Source: Synergistaceae bacterium
Lineage (GTDB): Bacteria; Synergistota; Synergistia; Synergistales; Aminobacteriaceae
Length of the DNA stretch: 64,000 nucleotides
Assembly (NCBI GenBank): GCA_017470485.1
Contig: JAFUYQ010000015.1
Span: 36,102-100,101 of the forward strand
Direction: 5' to 3'
Positions within the stretch are counted from its first letter, which is position 1; each line of letters starts with the position of its first letter. The notes below the pieces were generated by a model. It ran no database searches. It had not been told where the DNA came from and worked only from the letters and a program-made list of their open reading frames with translations. The position numbers and the translations under genes were made by a program. Of this stretch, positions 48,456 through 55,630 are shown in pieces.

Positions 48456-48500
48456 ATGAAACGGTTGTGTGGTGCGTGCGGTGTTGTGTGCAATGCTTAG
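48456..48500 (+). CDS. Possible 14-residue cysteine-rich peptide
   Basis: MKRLCGACGVVCNA, with a good SD (AAGGAG, nine bases from ATG). It overlaps the stop region of the convergent thioredoxin-like gene by three bases. The DNA is GT-rich, so the frame could be chance, and no promoter is evident. Confidence 0.3.
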   Translation: MKRLCGACGVVCNA

Positions 48501-48841
48501 ATTTTTATACCGGCCTTCTGAAAAACTTTCAGTACCTCATCGAGCGACCTGTAGCCTACTTCTCTGGCCTTTTCGTTCCCCGAAGCGTCCTTGAAAATTA
48601 ACATCGGAACGTAGCGGACGTTATACTTTTTTGCGAGTTCCGGCTGATCTTCGAGATATATATGGCTGGTATTGATTTTGCCGTTGTATTTAGCGTTGAT
48701 TTCAGTTAGGACTTTGGCCATCTGCTGACATGCCGGACAGGTTTTCGTTGACAGCATAGTAACAGACGGAACAGAAGCTGCCGAAACAACTGAACAGAAC
48801 ATCATAACGAGAACTAACGCTGACAATAATTTTGACTTCAA
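48497..48841 (-). CDS. Periplasmic thioredoxin-like protein
   Basis: About 114 residues. A longer frame starts at 48889, but TTG 48841, following GGAGGG, opens a signal peptide (KSKLLSALVLVMMFCSVVSA). The thioredoxin fold has the redox motif TKTCPACQQM and the cis-Pro segment VRYVPMLIF. CPAC differs from the CGPC of cytoplasmic thioredoxin. It is probably a thiol oxidoreductase of the envelope. Confidence 0.88.
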   Translation of the reverse strand: MKSKLLSALVLVMMFCSVVSAASVPSVTMLSTKTCPACQQMAKVLTEINAKYNGKINTSHIYLEDQPELAKKYNVRYVPMLIFKDASGNEKAREVGYRSLDEVLKVFQKAGIKI

Positions 48842-48996
48842 AATTCCTGCACTCCCTCCGTGAATTTGTATTTCAAATTTTATACGCAAATTATATAAAA
48901 TTTTTGGGAGTTACGGCAATCCACAATATTAACGAAAAACTGAAATCAAGTGCGATATAATTTCAGCAATTCAAATCATAAAGGAGAAATCTCAGC

Positions 48997-50184
48997 ATGG
49001 AAGAACAAGGAAAAATAATTAGTTCCTGCGATATAGATTCAAACCTTGCGCTTCAAATCTGGACAAGAGGCAAAACTCCGCGCCTCTCAATCCTTAACAA
49101 AGCCAAAAATTCACGCAAGCTGATCCATATAGCATGGGTCGAAAAACGTTCCAGAACCCTCTCTATCGGCGGTAAAAAACCTGATGAGAATATCACTTAC
49201 AGCGTCAATGACTTTGAACCTGCCGTGTCTAAAATTCTCGCGGAATATTTCGCGCGCACTAATTTCAAACTCAAATTCTTCAAATTAGTAATTGACCTCG
49301 AAAAAGCCGTTCACCACCCCGAACTTGCCTCAAGCAAATCCGACTTCGCAATGATGACCGAAGATAAACGCTCGTCATTATGGGTTGCGGACTGTTCGGA
49401 CGGCGACAGAAATTCAGGTTACTTCAGGCCGTTCTTCCCCCTCACTGAAAGCGAAGAACAGGTGCTTCCCGAAGACAGGCTCAAAATCACAGGCATTCAG
49501 ATGAGGACAACTGAAGGGCTTTTCAAGCTGGGTGCTGTTGACGCTCTGAAACAGGTCAATCCCGAACGCTGGCATAATACGATTCGAGTTACTGCGGCGG
49601 CAATGCTCTTGGGATTCTCGTACTGCGGTGCTGACGGAACAAAGACTTCCGATTACCTATGGTCAGCAGGCGAGAAACCTAAGAACCTTAACCCTAATGT
49701 TACCGTCCTCAAGACTCCCGTCAAAAAACTCTCGATTCATGACCCCGATTTGATGAGGCTCGGCCATAAACTGACTGCCTATATCCGGCACTGTTACACG
49801 ATCGGCGACATGAAAATAACCTACGAAGCTGACAGCGAGAAGACTTTGCAGGAGGCAGGTTTCACGAGGAACAGGCGTATTGATTTCAACACGGGTACGC
49901 TCGGCGATGTCCCCTACAGAGTTACATTCTACGTGGACGAGGAGAAAGGCATGACCGCTTTCGGCTGTAATCCAAGAATGCAGACCGCAAGGCATACGGG
50001 CGATATGATAATTACGATTCCGACCGATGTTTTCGAGAAGGCCATGAACGATGACACGATAGGCGGTTCGGGGAAAAATGAGTTCTTCACGATTACGCGC
50101 CTTTTGTGGGCTAAACAGTTCCAGTCATGGTATGTCAACATAAAATCTTACGTCAAGAAATTCGCGGGGCTGATTGAAGAATGA
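48997..50184 (+). CDS. Protein of unknown function (395 aa)
   Basis: An unrecognised soluble protein with a good SD (AAGGAG). It is mixed alpha/beta with a basic N-terminal half, and AMLLGFSYCGADGTKTSDYLW near the middle. No signal peptide is present, unlike the five genes downstream. It overlaps the next gene by four bases (ATGA), so it is the first gene of this cluster. No catalytic motif can be assigned. Confidence 0.72.
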   Translation: MEEQGKIISSCDIDSNLALQIWTRGKTPRLSILNKAKNSRKLIHIAWVEKRSRTLSIGGKKPDENITYSVNDFEPAVSKILAEYFARTNFKLKFFKLVIDLEKAVHHPELASSKSDFAMMTEDKRSSLWVADCSDGDRNSGYFRPFFPLTESEEQVLPEDRLKITGIQMRTTEGLFKLGAVDALKQVNPERWHNTIRVTAAAMLLGFSYCGADGTKTSDYLWSAGEKPKNLNPNVTVLKTPVKKLSIHDPDLMRLGHKLTAYIRHCYTIGDMKITYEADSEKTLQEAGFTRNRRIDFNTGTLGDVPYRVTFYVDEEKGMTAFGCNPRMQTARHTGDMIITIPTDVFEKAMNDDTIGGSGKNEFFTITRLLWAKQFQSWYVNIKSYVKKFAGLIEE

Positions 50185-51224
50185 TTCGTAAATTTCTCTG
50201 CGTAATATTTGTTTTCCTGATGTTCGGAAGCTCGGAGGCCGCACAGCAGAGAAGATTATCAGTCGTAATTTTCCCTACGATAAACTCAACCGAACTCGAA
50301 ATCTGGGAAAGCAAGTATTACCCTTATAACGTCCTCGAACAGAAAATGTCCGATTACCTTGAGTCCCTCTACAAGACCTCGCCTATGATTGAAGCGAGAG
50401 TCCTTGACGAGGCAGCAATGAACAGATGGCTTTCAGGCTCACGAAGCGGCGATGACATGGCCGTTCAGCTGGAGCTTTACTCTGCGTCAATGAAGGATAA
50501 ACACATCTTGGGGACAACAACATCAGGAAGAGTCCTAGTGAGGCTAAGAGTTTTTGACCGCGCAAGGGTGAAAGAAATTGCAGTCCGCAACGTCAGAGGA
50601 AAGAGTGCGCGGTTCACTCTTGATTCTGACGAGGATATATTCTGGTTTGACGCTGCCGTTGCAGGATTAGGGATACCGTTCGAGAACGGCGTAGACTATT
50701 TCGGGCTGACTAAACAGAAATACAAAGGCCAGCAGATGAGCCGTCCGACATGGGCGCAGTTCAAGGACACAGCTTACTGGCAGTCCATAAAAAACGCCAT
50801 CGCTCAGGCTCACAGAGAATCGCTCACTCAGATACGCAGCGTCATAAGGAGCAATGAACCTTCAGCGGCGTTAATGGGACGCGATAATTTCTCCGACACC
50901 TACAGGTCAATCGGAAGAATCTTAGCTCCGACTTCAACAGCTACGCGGAAAAAGCGCGACTACATAATTTCTTTAGGGAAATTCGCGGACGGTTCTAATG
51001 ACGGCGTGAGGGTCGGTGAAGTCCTTGATGTTGTGAGGGCTGATACTTATGTTACAGTTGTGCCTGAAGAACCCGTAGTAGTCCTCCCGAAAGTAATCGG
51101 CAAAGTAAAAGTCATTAAAGTCTATGAGGATAACGCCATTGTCCGTGTAATCAGGGACACCAAAAAAGAGCCGATAACCCTCAAAGACTTAGTAGTAAAA
51201 CGAACTGGAATAACAGGCAGGTGA
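50181..51224 (+). CDS. Secreted protein with FlgT/CsgG-like features
   Basis: 347 residues with a signal peptide. The region after it (RLSVVIFPTINSTELE, then helical) resembles the CsgG/FlgT style of envelope assembly proteins. The C-terminal part, DGVRVGEVLDVV followed by GKVKVIKVYEDNAIVRVI, is like the FlgT C-terminal barrel, where such domains bind other envelope parts. The resemblance is by pattern only. It lies between the 395-aa gene and the proline-rich TPR gene, overlapping at the downstream border. Confidence 0.65.
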   Translation: MIRKFLCVIFVFLMFGSSEAAQQRRLSVVIFPTINSTELEIWESKYYPYNVLEQKMSDYLESLYKTSPMIEARVLDEAAMNRWLSGSRSGDDMAVQLELYSASMKDKHILGTTTSGRVLVRLRVFDRARVKEIAVRNVRGKSARFTLDSDEDIFWFDAAVAGLGIPFENGVDYFGLTKQKYKGQQMSRPTWAQFKDTAYWQSIKNAIAQAHRESLTQIRSVIRSNEPSAALMGRDNFSDTYRSIGRILAPTSTATRKKRDYIISLGKFADGSNDGVRVGEVLDVVRADTYVTVVPEEPVVVLPKVIGKVKVIKVYEDNAIVRVIRDTKKEPITLKDLVVKRTGITGR

Positions 51225-51229
51225 TAATC

Positions 51230-52579
51230 ATGAATACAAGAAAAATTCTAGTTATAGTTTTCGCGCTGATGATGTCGGTATGTGCTGCCGTTCCTGATGA
51301 TGACAGCGTGCCTTATTACCCGTACCCGCCTCAGCCCCAGCCTCAGGAATCTCAGACACCTAAGACTCCTCCGAAGAAAACTCCTGCTAAGAAGCCTGCT
51401 CCGAAAAAGAAAACTCCTCCGAAGAAACCTGCTCCCAAAAAATCATCGAGGACTTCAAAGAGGACTCCGGCAGTACGGCAGACACCTCTTCAGCATGGGA
51501 TAGAGCTTCTTCAGCAGGATAAGTACGAACAGGCTAAACCGTACCTCCTCAAAGCTATTCAGCAGAACAGAAATGACCCTAATGTCTGGTACTGGTACGG
51601 GGTATATCACGAGAAGACAGGCGGTTTCTATCAGGCTCAATATTTCTATAGCAAGGCCGTTACTATTGACCCTGCTTTTGAACCGCTGTCGAGAGTCGTT
51701 TTCTATCCGGAGGACAAGGACAAGACACCCCTATGGGATCCCAAGCGTCCGGCGAGAGTCTACCCTGTTGAGACTGCCTCAGTCCCTCTTAACGTCTCAC
51801 GCTTCCCCAACGCTCCCAATGACCCCGAAATGCCGAAAGTACCCGTCTATACTCCTCCTGCTCCGAACTCCTCGCCTCTTGACGGTGATGAATGGAGTCC
51901 TTCTGTTTATGTTCCGCCCTCTCCCGAAGAGACTGAGATGTTTGACGGCCAGTCGCCCGTTTACACTCCGCCCGATGCCGGAGCAGTTGTTGCCAATGAG
52001 AATGTTACAGTGAGGCAGGTTGAGACACGCCGAAATGACGACTACGATTCGGGAATGATAATCACTGAACGGGATAAGGTTTTACGCGCCGATAAACCGC
52101 TCTATAATCCTCCTGAACCCGGTCAGAAAGTTGCTCAGGCAGCTCAGCCCCAGAAAACTGAACAGCCTCAGAAAGCCGTTAAGGTTCAGCAGAAGCAGGA
52201 GCCTTCGAGGAGACAGGCTTCAGTTCCGGCGAATCGAATCGTCCGTCAGCAGAAGAAGTCATCTCAATCAAATGCTCCGGCAAAGACTCAGGCTAAACCG
52301 GCAAAAGCTCAGCAAAGGCAGTCCCGAAGGTCAAAGCCTCAGACATCAGGAAGAACTGTCTCTCAGGACGTTAGACCGCAGCCGAAGCCTCAGACTCAGC
52401 GTCAGCAGCAGCCTTCTGCCCCTCAGCCTCCTCAGCCGCCGGTAAGACAGCCTCAGCCTGAACCCCAGCCGCAGAGACGGCAGACTGAGTACATGCCTCC
52501 CGTAGGACAGTACGCGCCTGATCCCGGCACAATTTCCGAGACTCCTATACCTCCTGTAGGTCATGGGAATAATAATTAG
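51230..52579 (+). CDS. Proline/lysine/glutamine-rich envelope protein with TPR
   Basis: About 449 residues. ATG 51230 follows AGGTGAT and opens a signal peptide ending near VCAA. Then comes a Lys-Pro linker (about 45-85) of TPPKK/APKKK-type repeats, like TonB-style spacers that cross the wall. A TPR unit follows (GIELLQQDKYEQAKPYLLKA and the next helix pair), then repeated VYTPP/VYVPP motifs and a long Gln/Pro/Arg-rich tail. It is likely an extended scaffold between membrane and wall. Confidence 0.75.
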   Translation: MNTRKILVIVFALMMSVCAAVPDDDSVPYYPYPPQPQPQESQTPKTPPKKTPAKKPAPKKKTPPKKPAPKKSSRTSKRTPAVRQTPLQHGIELLQQDKYEQAKPYLLKAIQQNRNDPNVWYWYGVYHEKTGGFYQAQYFYSKAVTIDPAFEPLSRVVFYPEDKDKTPLWDPKRPARVYPVETASVPLNVSRFPNAPNDPEMPKVPVYTPPAPNSSPLDGDEWSPSVYVPPSPEETEMFDGQSPVYTPPDAGAVVANENVTVRQVETRRNDDYDSGMIITERDKVLRADKPLYNPPEPGQKVAQAAQPQKTEQPQKAVKVQQKQEPSRRQASVPANRIVRQQKKSSQSNAPAKTQAKPAKAQQRQSRRSKPQTSGRTVSQDVRPQPKPQTQRQQQPSAPQPPQPPVRQPQPEPQPQRRQTEYMPPVGQYAPDPGTISETPIPPVGHGNNN

Positions 52580-52594
52580 CGAGGTGATTTTTTC

Positions 52595-53401
52595 ATGATG
52601 AGGAAAATTCTTGTAGGTCTGATTCTCTCTGCAACTCTGATTTCGGGAACAGCATTATCAGCCGAGAAACCTTTGAGAGTTAATCAGCCTGCCTATTACT
52701 CAATGAAATTCTATGTCTATAAGCCCGTTAATGTCCCGAAGGACTTTTATGTTACGTTCGACGGGTATTTAGTTTACAGGGACAATAAAGGCGTATGGCT
52801 TTACGGGAGCGCGGAGCAGTCAGGAATCATTAAGACCGGCTATGTAGTAGGTGCTGTAATTCCTTCAGTGGTGAGGCTCAAGCCCTATAACGCTAAAATC
52901 TCGTCAGTAGCTCCGATTCTGGGGAGCAACAGAGTTATTGACCCTCCTTCAACGCCGACTGTGAGGCCGGATTCAAAGGCTGACAGAATCATTTACATTC
53001 CGCCGAACTATTACAGTGAAGTCTATAACTCTAAGCCTGTAACTCCTAACGCTTCGGACTGGACTCAGAACACAAATTTCATGGCGGTCAGCAAATGGCA
53101 GAAGAGCATAACGAAAATGGGAGTGTTATCGCGTCCAAAAATGCCAGTAGCGTGGAAGGGCGATTTCCCCGAAGTCGTTTACGTCTGGAACGGCCTCAAC
53201 TGGGTTCAGATAGCCTCGCGTTCACCGTCCTCATCGGCAAGAAAGACTCTCAGGCGCGAAATCTATGACCTTACTGTCGGCAAGAACAAGCTCAACCGTC
53301 TTCACTGGACTGATGATGATTCGCATGTTCTCGCGCAGTATTCGGCCATGTGGGGTTACGAGTGGCTAGGCGAAATTCTTTTAGGGAGGGATTACTATTG
53401 A
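52595..53401 (+). CDS. Secreted protein, first of a paralogous pair
   Basis: 268 residues with a signal peptide (MMRKILVGLILSATLISGTALSA). It shares with the next gene the text FYVYKPVNVPKDFYVTFDGY, a YVVGAVIPS segment, an AVSKWQ-type block, a VVYVWNGLNWVQI repeat and an AMWGYEWLGEILL ending. These are not a family I know. The two stops and starts overlap by one base. Confidence 0.75.
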   Translation: MMRKILVGLILSATLISGTALSAEKPLRVNQPAYYSMKFYVYKPVNVPKDFYVTFDGYLVYRDNKGVWLYGSAEQSGIIKTGYVVGAVIPSVVRLKPYNAKISSVAPILGSNRVIDPPSTPTVRPDSKADRIIYIPPNYYSEVYNSKPVTPNASDWTQNTNFMAVSKWQKSITKMGVLSRPKMPVAWKGDFPEVVYVWNGLNWVQIASRSPSSSARKTLRREIYDLTVGKNKLNRLHWTDDDSHVLAQYSAMWGYEWLGEILLGRDYY

Positions 53402-54153
53402 TGAAGCGATTGACGATTGCGCTTTCAGTTTTGATGATGATTTCGGGAACGGCATGGGCAAAACTTTACATCACCGAGCCGCTTTTAGTTCCCCAGTCGC
53501 CCTACGCAGGAATGACGTTCTATGTTTACCGGCCTTACAACATGCCTAAAGACTGGTACATTACGCTTGACGGCTATCCGGTTCACAGAAATTCAGACGG
53601 AATGTGGGTGTACGGTACTGCCGAAGGGCCTAACCTCGTCGCAACAAACTATGTTGTCGGCTCAATCGTTCCCTCGACAGCCGGAATAACGAAATGGATA
53701 AGCGATGTACAGGTTTCGGAGCTTAGAAAATTCCCTAACCCTGAGATTCAGGAGGTAAGGCAGAAGGGCTTTACACGTTCCCAGATGTCAATGGGTAAGA
53801 ATTACTCGACATACATTCCCGACTGGACATTCAATCCTGCGTTCATGGCCGTAGGGAACTGGAAAGGTACTGTTGACAGAATGGCGGTGTTAAGCGATTT
53901 AGGCACACCGGCGGCATGGTCGGGGGGAAGCCCAAGAGTGATTTACGTATGGACAGGCTCATCATGGCACCAGCTCGACACGGGCGAAGTACGTTCACCG
54001 AAAAGAGTCCTTGTGAGGAATTACAGCAAACTTAAAAGGCTCTTGAGGGACTCAGGCTTCAAGTGGTACGCTCAGGATATGCCGGTATTGGCACAGCAGG
54101 CTAAGGCATGGGGCTATTACTGGCTCGGCGAAATGAACCTCACTAACCGCTAA
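53401..54153 (+). CDS. Secreted protein, second of a paralogous pair
   Basis: 250 residues. ATG 53401 overlaps the previous stop and opens a signal peptide (MKRLTIALSVLMMISGTAWA); an earlier in-frame ATG at 53350 lies inside the previous gene and is rejected. It repeats the plan of its neighbour: FYVYRPYNMPKDWYITLDGY, YVVGSIVPS, VIYVWTGSSWHQL and AWGYYWLGEM. It is a tandem duplicate that has diverged considerably. Function unknown; envelope location is predicted. Confidence 0.75.
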   Translation: MKRLTIALSVLMMISGTAWAKLYITEPLLVPQSPYAGMTFYVYRPYNMPKDWYITLDGYPVHRNSDGMWVYGTAEGPNLVATNYVVGSIVPSTAGITKWISDVQVSELRKFPNPEIQEVRQKGFTRSQMSMGKNYSTYIPDWTFNPAFMAVGNWKGTVDRMAVLSDLGTPAAWSGGSPRVIYVWTGSSWHQLDTGEVRSPKRVLVRNYSKLKRLLRDSGFKWYAQDMPVLAQQAKAWGYYWLGEMNLTNR

Positions 54154-54170
54154 GCTCCCGTAAGATTTTC

Positions 54171-54204
54171 GGGCCTCGTGGAATCTCACGGGGTCTGTTT
54201 TTTT
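54171..54204 (+). terminator. Terminator after the envelope cluster
   Basis: A ten-pair stem (GGGCCTCGTG with CACGGGGTCT, three G-T pairs), loop GAATCT, then GTTTTTTT. From here to 54372 there is no gene but two facing promoter-like motifs and repeats. Confidence 0.85.
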
Positions 54205-54278
54205 GTCTGATATTGGTGAAATCTAGTATGAGGAACTTATGTAACTGGTTAAAAAAACATCTGGACAAGAAAAAACTG

Positions 54279-54287
54279 TGCTATAAT
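54279..54287 (+). promoter_or_regulatory. Extended -10 promoter of the small secreted protein module
   Basis: TGCTATAAT, a perfect extended -10, without a clear -35. It faces right toward the mini-ORFs and the three small proteins. Confidence 0.55.
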
Positions 54288-54346
54288 ATTTTTTGTGAAA
54301 AAATATAACAGAAGCAACAGACGCAGATATGTCTTGTCCATTACTT

Positions 54347-54355
54347 ATTATAGCA
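54347..54355 (-). promoter_or_regulatory. Opposing extended -10 motif
   Basis: The plus strand reads ATTATAGCA, so the minus strand reads TGCTATAAT, identical to the motif at 54279. GGACAAG at 54263-54269 and its complement CTTGTCC at 54333-54339 add a second interleaved inverted repeat. It could drive an antisense RNA or be a dyad operator. Confidence 0.35.
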
Positions 54356-54372
54356 TAGCGGAGGAGAGCATA

Positions 54373-54414
54373 TTGTTAGTCGTGTGCTTAGGTTTTGCGC
54401 CTTGTAGTTCATGA
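54373..54414 (+). CDS. Possible leader peptide (13 aa)
   Basis: MLVVCLGFAPCSS from TTG 54373, with a perfect GGAGGAG site (54360-54366) six bases upstream. Its TGA overlaps the ATG of the next mini-ORF. The strong site is the main evidence. Confidence 0.35.
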   Translation: MLVVCLGFAPCSS

Positions 54415-54470
54415 GGAATCTGGAGCTGTTCGGCGCAACTGTTTTGATAATAGGGAGGAGGAACGAATGA
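54411..54470 (+). CDS. Possible coupling peptide (19 aa)
   Basis: MRNLELFGATVLIIGRRNE. Its start overlaps the previous stop (ATGA) and its stop overlaps the ATG of the following 86-aa gene (ATGA). It has no SD of its own and contains the SD of the next gene. Confidence 0.3.
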   Translation: MRNLELFGATVLIIGRRNE

Positions 54471-54727
54471 GAAAAGCTGCCGTAGTAATTCTGTTGTTGG
54501 TGTTGTTCGTAATGGTTCAGTCTTCGTTTGCCGGAATGCTTCGGAGTGATGAGCCTGAAATTTATGGAGCGTCGTCGCAGGCATTATGGGCAATACTCGG
54601 AGGTACTGCTGGATTTTTCGCAGGCGGTATTCCGTGTGCTGTAATAGGTGCGGGGCTAACGGCTGTGATAAATCCACATCAAGGCTGTTCGGGCTGTCAG
54701 GAGCTTGAGAGTCCGATTGTGTATTAA
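54467..54727 (+). CDS. Small secreted protein 1 (86 aa)
   Basis: ATG 54467 follows GGGAGGAGG and opens a signal peptide (RKAAVVILLLVLFVMVQSSFA). The mature part of about 65 residues has one Gly/Ala-rich hydrophobic segment (ILGGTAGFFAGGIPCAVIGA), then a CSGC motif. It could insert in membranes. No family is recognised. It is the first of three similar genes. Confidence 0.7.
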   Translation: MRKAAVVILLLVLFVMVQSSFAGMLRSDEPEIYGASSQALWAILGGTAGFFAGGIPCAVIGAGLTAVINPHQGCSGCQELESPIVY

Positions 54728-54745
54728 GTGAAAGGAAGTAATAGC

Positions 54746-55066
54746 ATGAGGAAAATTGCGGTTATGTTAGTGCTGTCGCTGTTGTTTGTGTCGGCGTTGC
54801 ATGGTGTATCGTCTGCGGATTCATTAGCCAGCGGTGCGGTAGGTAGTTATGAACAATACGTGCCACTTCTCAACGGCGGATATGAGAAGACGACAAAGAC
54901 AACTATAGAGCCGTCAACAAGCGGTGCTAAAGTTGGAGCTGTGGCAGGGGCGGCAGGAGGAGCGGTAATTGGCAGCTTTATTCCTGTTGTAGGAACAGCA
55001 GTAGGCGCAGGAATCGGAGCGATTGCAGGAGGTATAGCAGGCTGGATTTGGGGGCCTGCAGATTAA
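54746..55066 (+). CDS. Small secreted glycine-zipper protein 2 (106 aa)
   Basis: ATG 54746 follows AAAGGAAG. Signal peptide RKIAVMLVLSLLFVSALHG then VSSA. The C-terminal 45 residues are a textbook glycine zipper with repeated GxxxG spacing (for example GAVAGAAGGAVIGSFIPVVG), ending in Trp-rich GWIWGPAD. Such helices oligomerise in membranes, as in outer-membrane lipoproteins and some two-peptide bacteriocins. It lies 18 bases after its neighbour. Confidence 0.72.
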   Translation: MRKIAVMLVLSLLFVSALHGVSSADSLASGAVGSYEQYVPLLNGGYEKTTKTTIEPSTSGAKVGAVAGAAGGAVIGSFIPVVGTAVGAGIGAIAGGIAGWIWGPAD

Positions 55067-55079
55067 GGAGGTAATAATC

Positions 55080-55364
55080 ATGTTGAAGAAGTCAAAAGTT
55101 GTTGCATTGTTGGTCGTTTGCGTCATGATGTTTGCGGTAGTTGAGCCTGCGTGCGCGTGGTCATGGAGCGATCTCAATCCTACGACATGGGGCAGAAAAG
55201 CAATAATAGGTACTGTAGTCGGCACTGGAGCTGTTGTGTGGGCGTTGGGACGCGGAGCTGTTGATGCCTATGCAGCCGAAGAGGGAGAAGGCACAGATGC
55301 TTTTCTTGACGGCTGTAAAGAAGGAGCAAAAGAGGCTTGGGAGTTCATAAAATGGATTTGGTGA
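55080..55364 (+). CDS. Small secreted protein 3 (94 aa)
   Basis: ATG 55080 follows AAGGAGG. A signal peptide ends at ACA. The mature part begins WSWSDLNPTTWGRKA, has a hydrophobic Gly/Val segment (IIGTVVGTGAVVWALGRGAV), then an acidic amphipathic helix ending in FIKWIW. The Trp-rich ends are typical of membrane-active peptides. No immunity-like gene is obvious nearby. The next 266 bases (55365-55630) hold no gene I can support. Confidence 0.7.
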   Translation: MLKKSKVVALLVVCVMMFAVVEPACAWSWSDLNPTTWGRKAIIGTVVGTGAVVWALGRGAVDAYAAEEGEGTDAFLDGCKEGAKEAWEFIKWIW

Positions 55365-55630
55365 GGTACTAAAAATAGACAAAAACAGGGCAGAAATAAC
55401 AGACAGTTTCACGATACTAGCAACAAATCAAATGCTTCCGGCCAACCGCTGGGGGCAAAATTTTTCTCACACGCTAAATCAGTTTCAATAGCTGAATGTT
55501 GCCAAAGCCCACACCTCCTAAAAAATATTACCGCAAGTCTAGCACACATCAGTAAATTTTTTGCCTTTCTGCCTCTTGCAATGTAAGGTAATATATAATT
55601 CAGAATAATTTACAGGGAGGATAAAAGACT

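Noticed and set aside
51360..51450. Short direct repeats that might be a CRISPR or tandem array
   Set aside because: They encode a Lys-Pro linker, vary in length and lack regular spacers. No CRISPR array is seen in the window.
52131..52564. Arg/Ser-rich or Leu-rich frames on both strands in the proline/glutamine-rich gene
   Set aside because: Low-complexity shadows of CAG/CCT-rich codons in the real gene at 51230-52579.
55500..55535. Minus-strand AGGAGGTG followed by a tiny frame
   Set aside because: The frame is under ten codons and no gene follows; probably a chance SD-like sequence.
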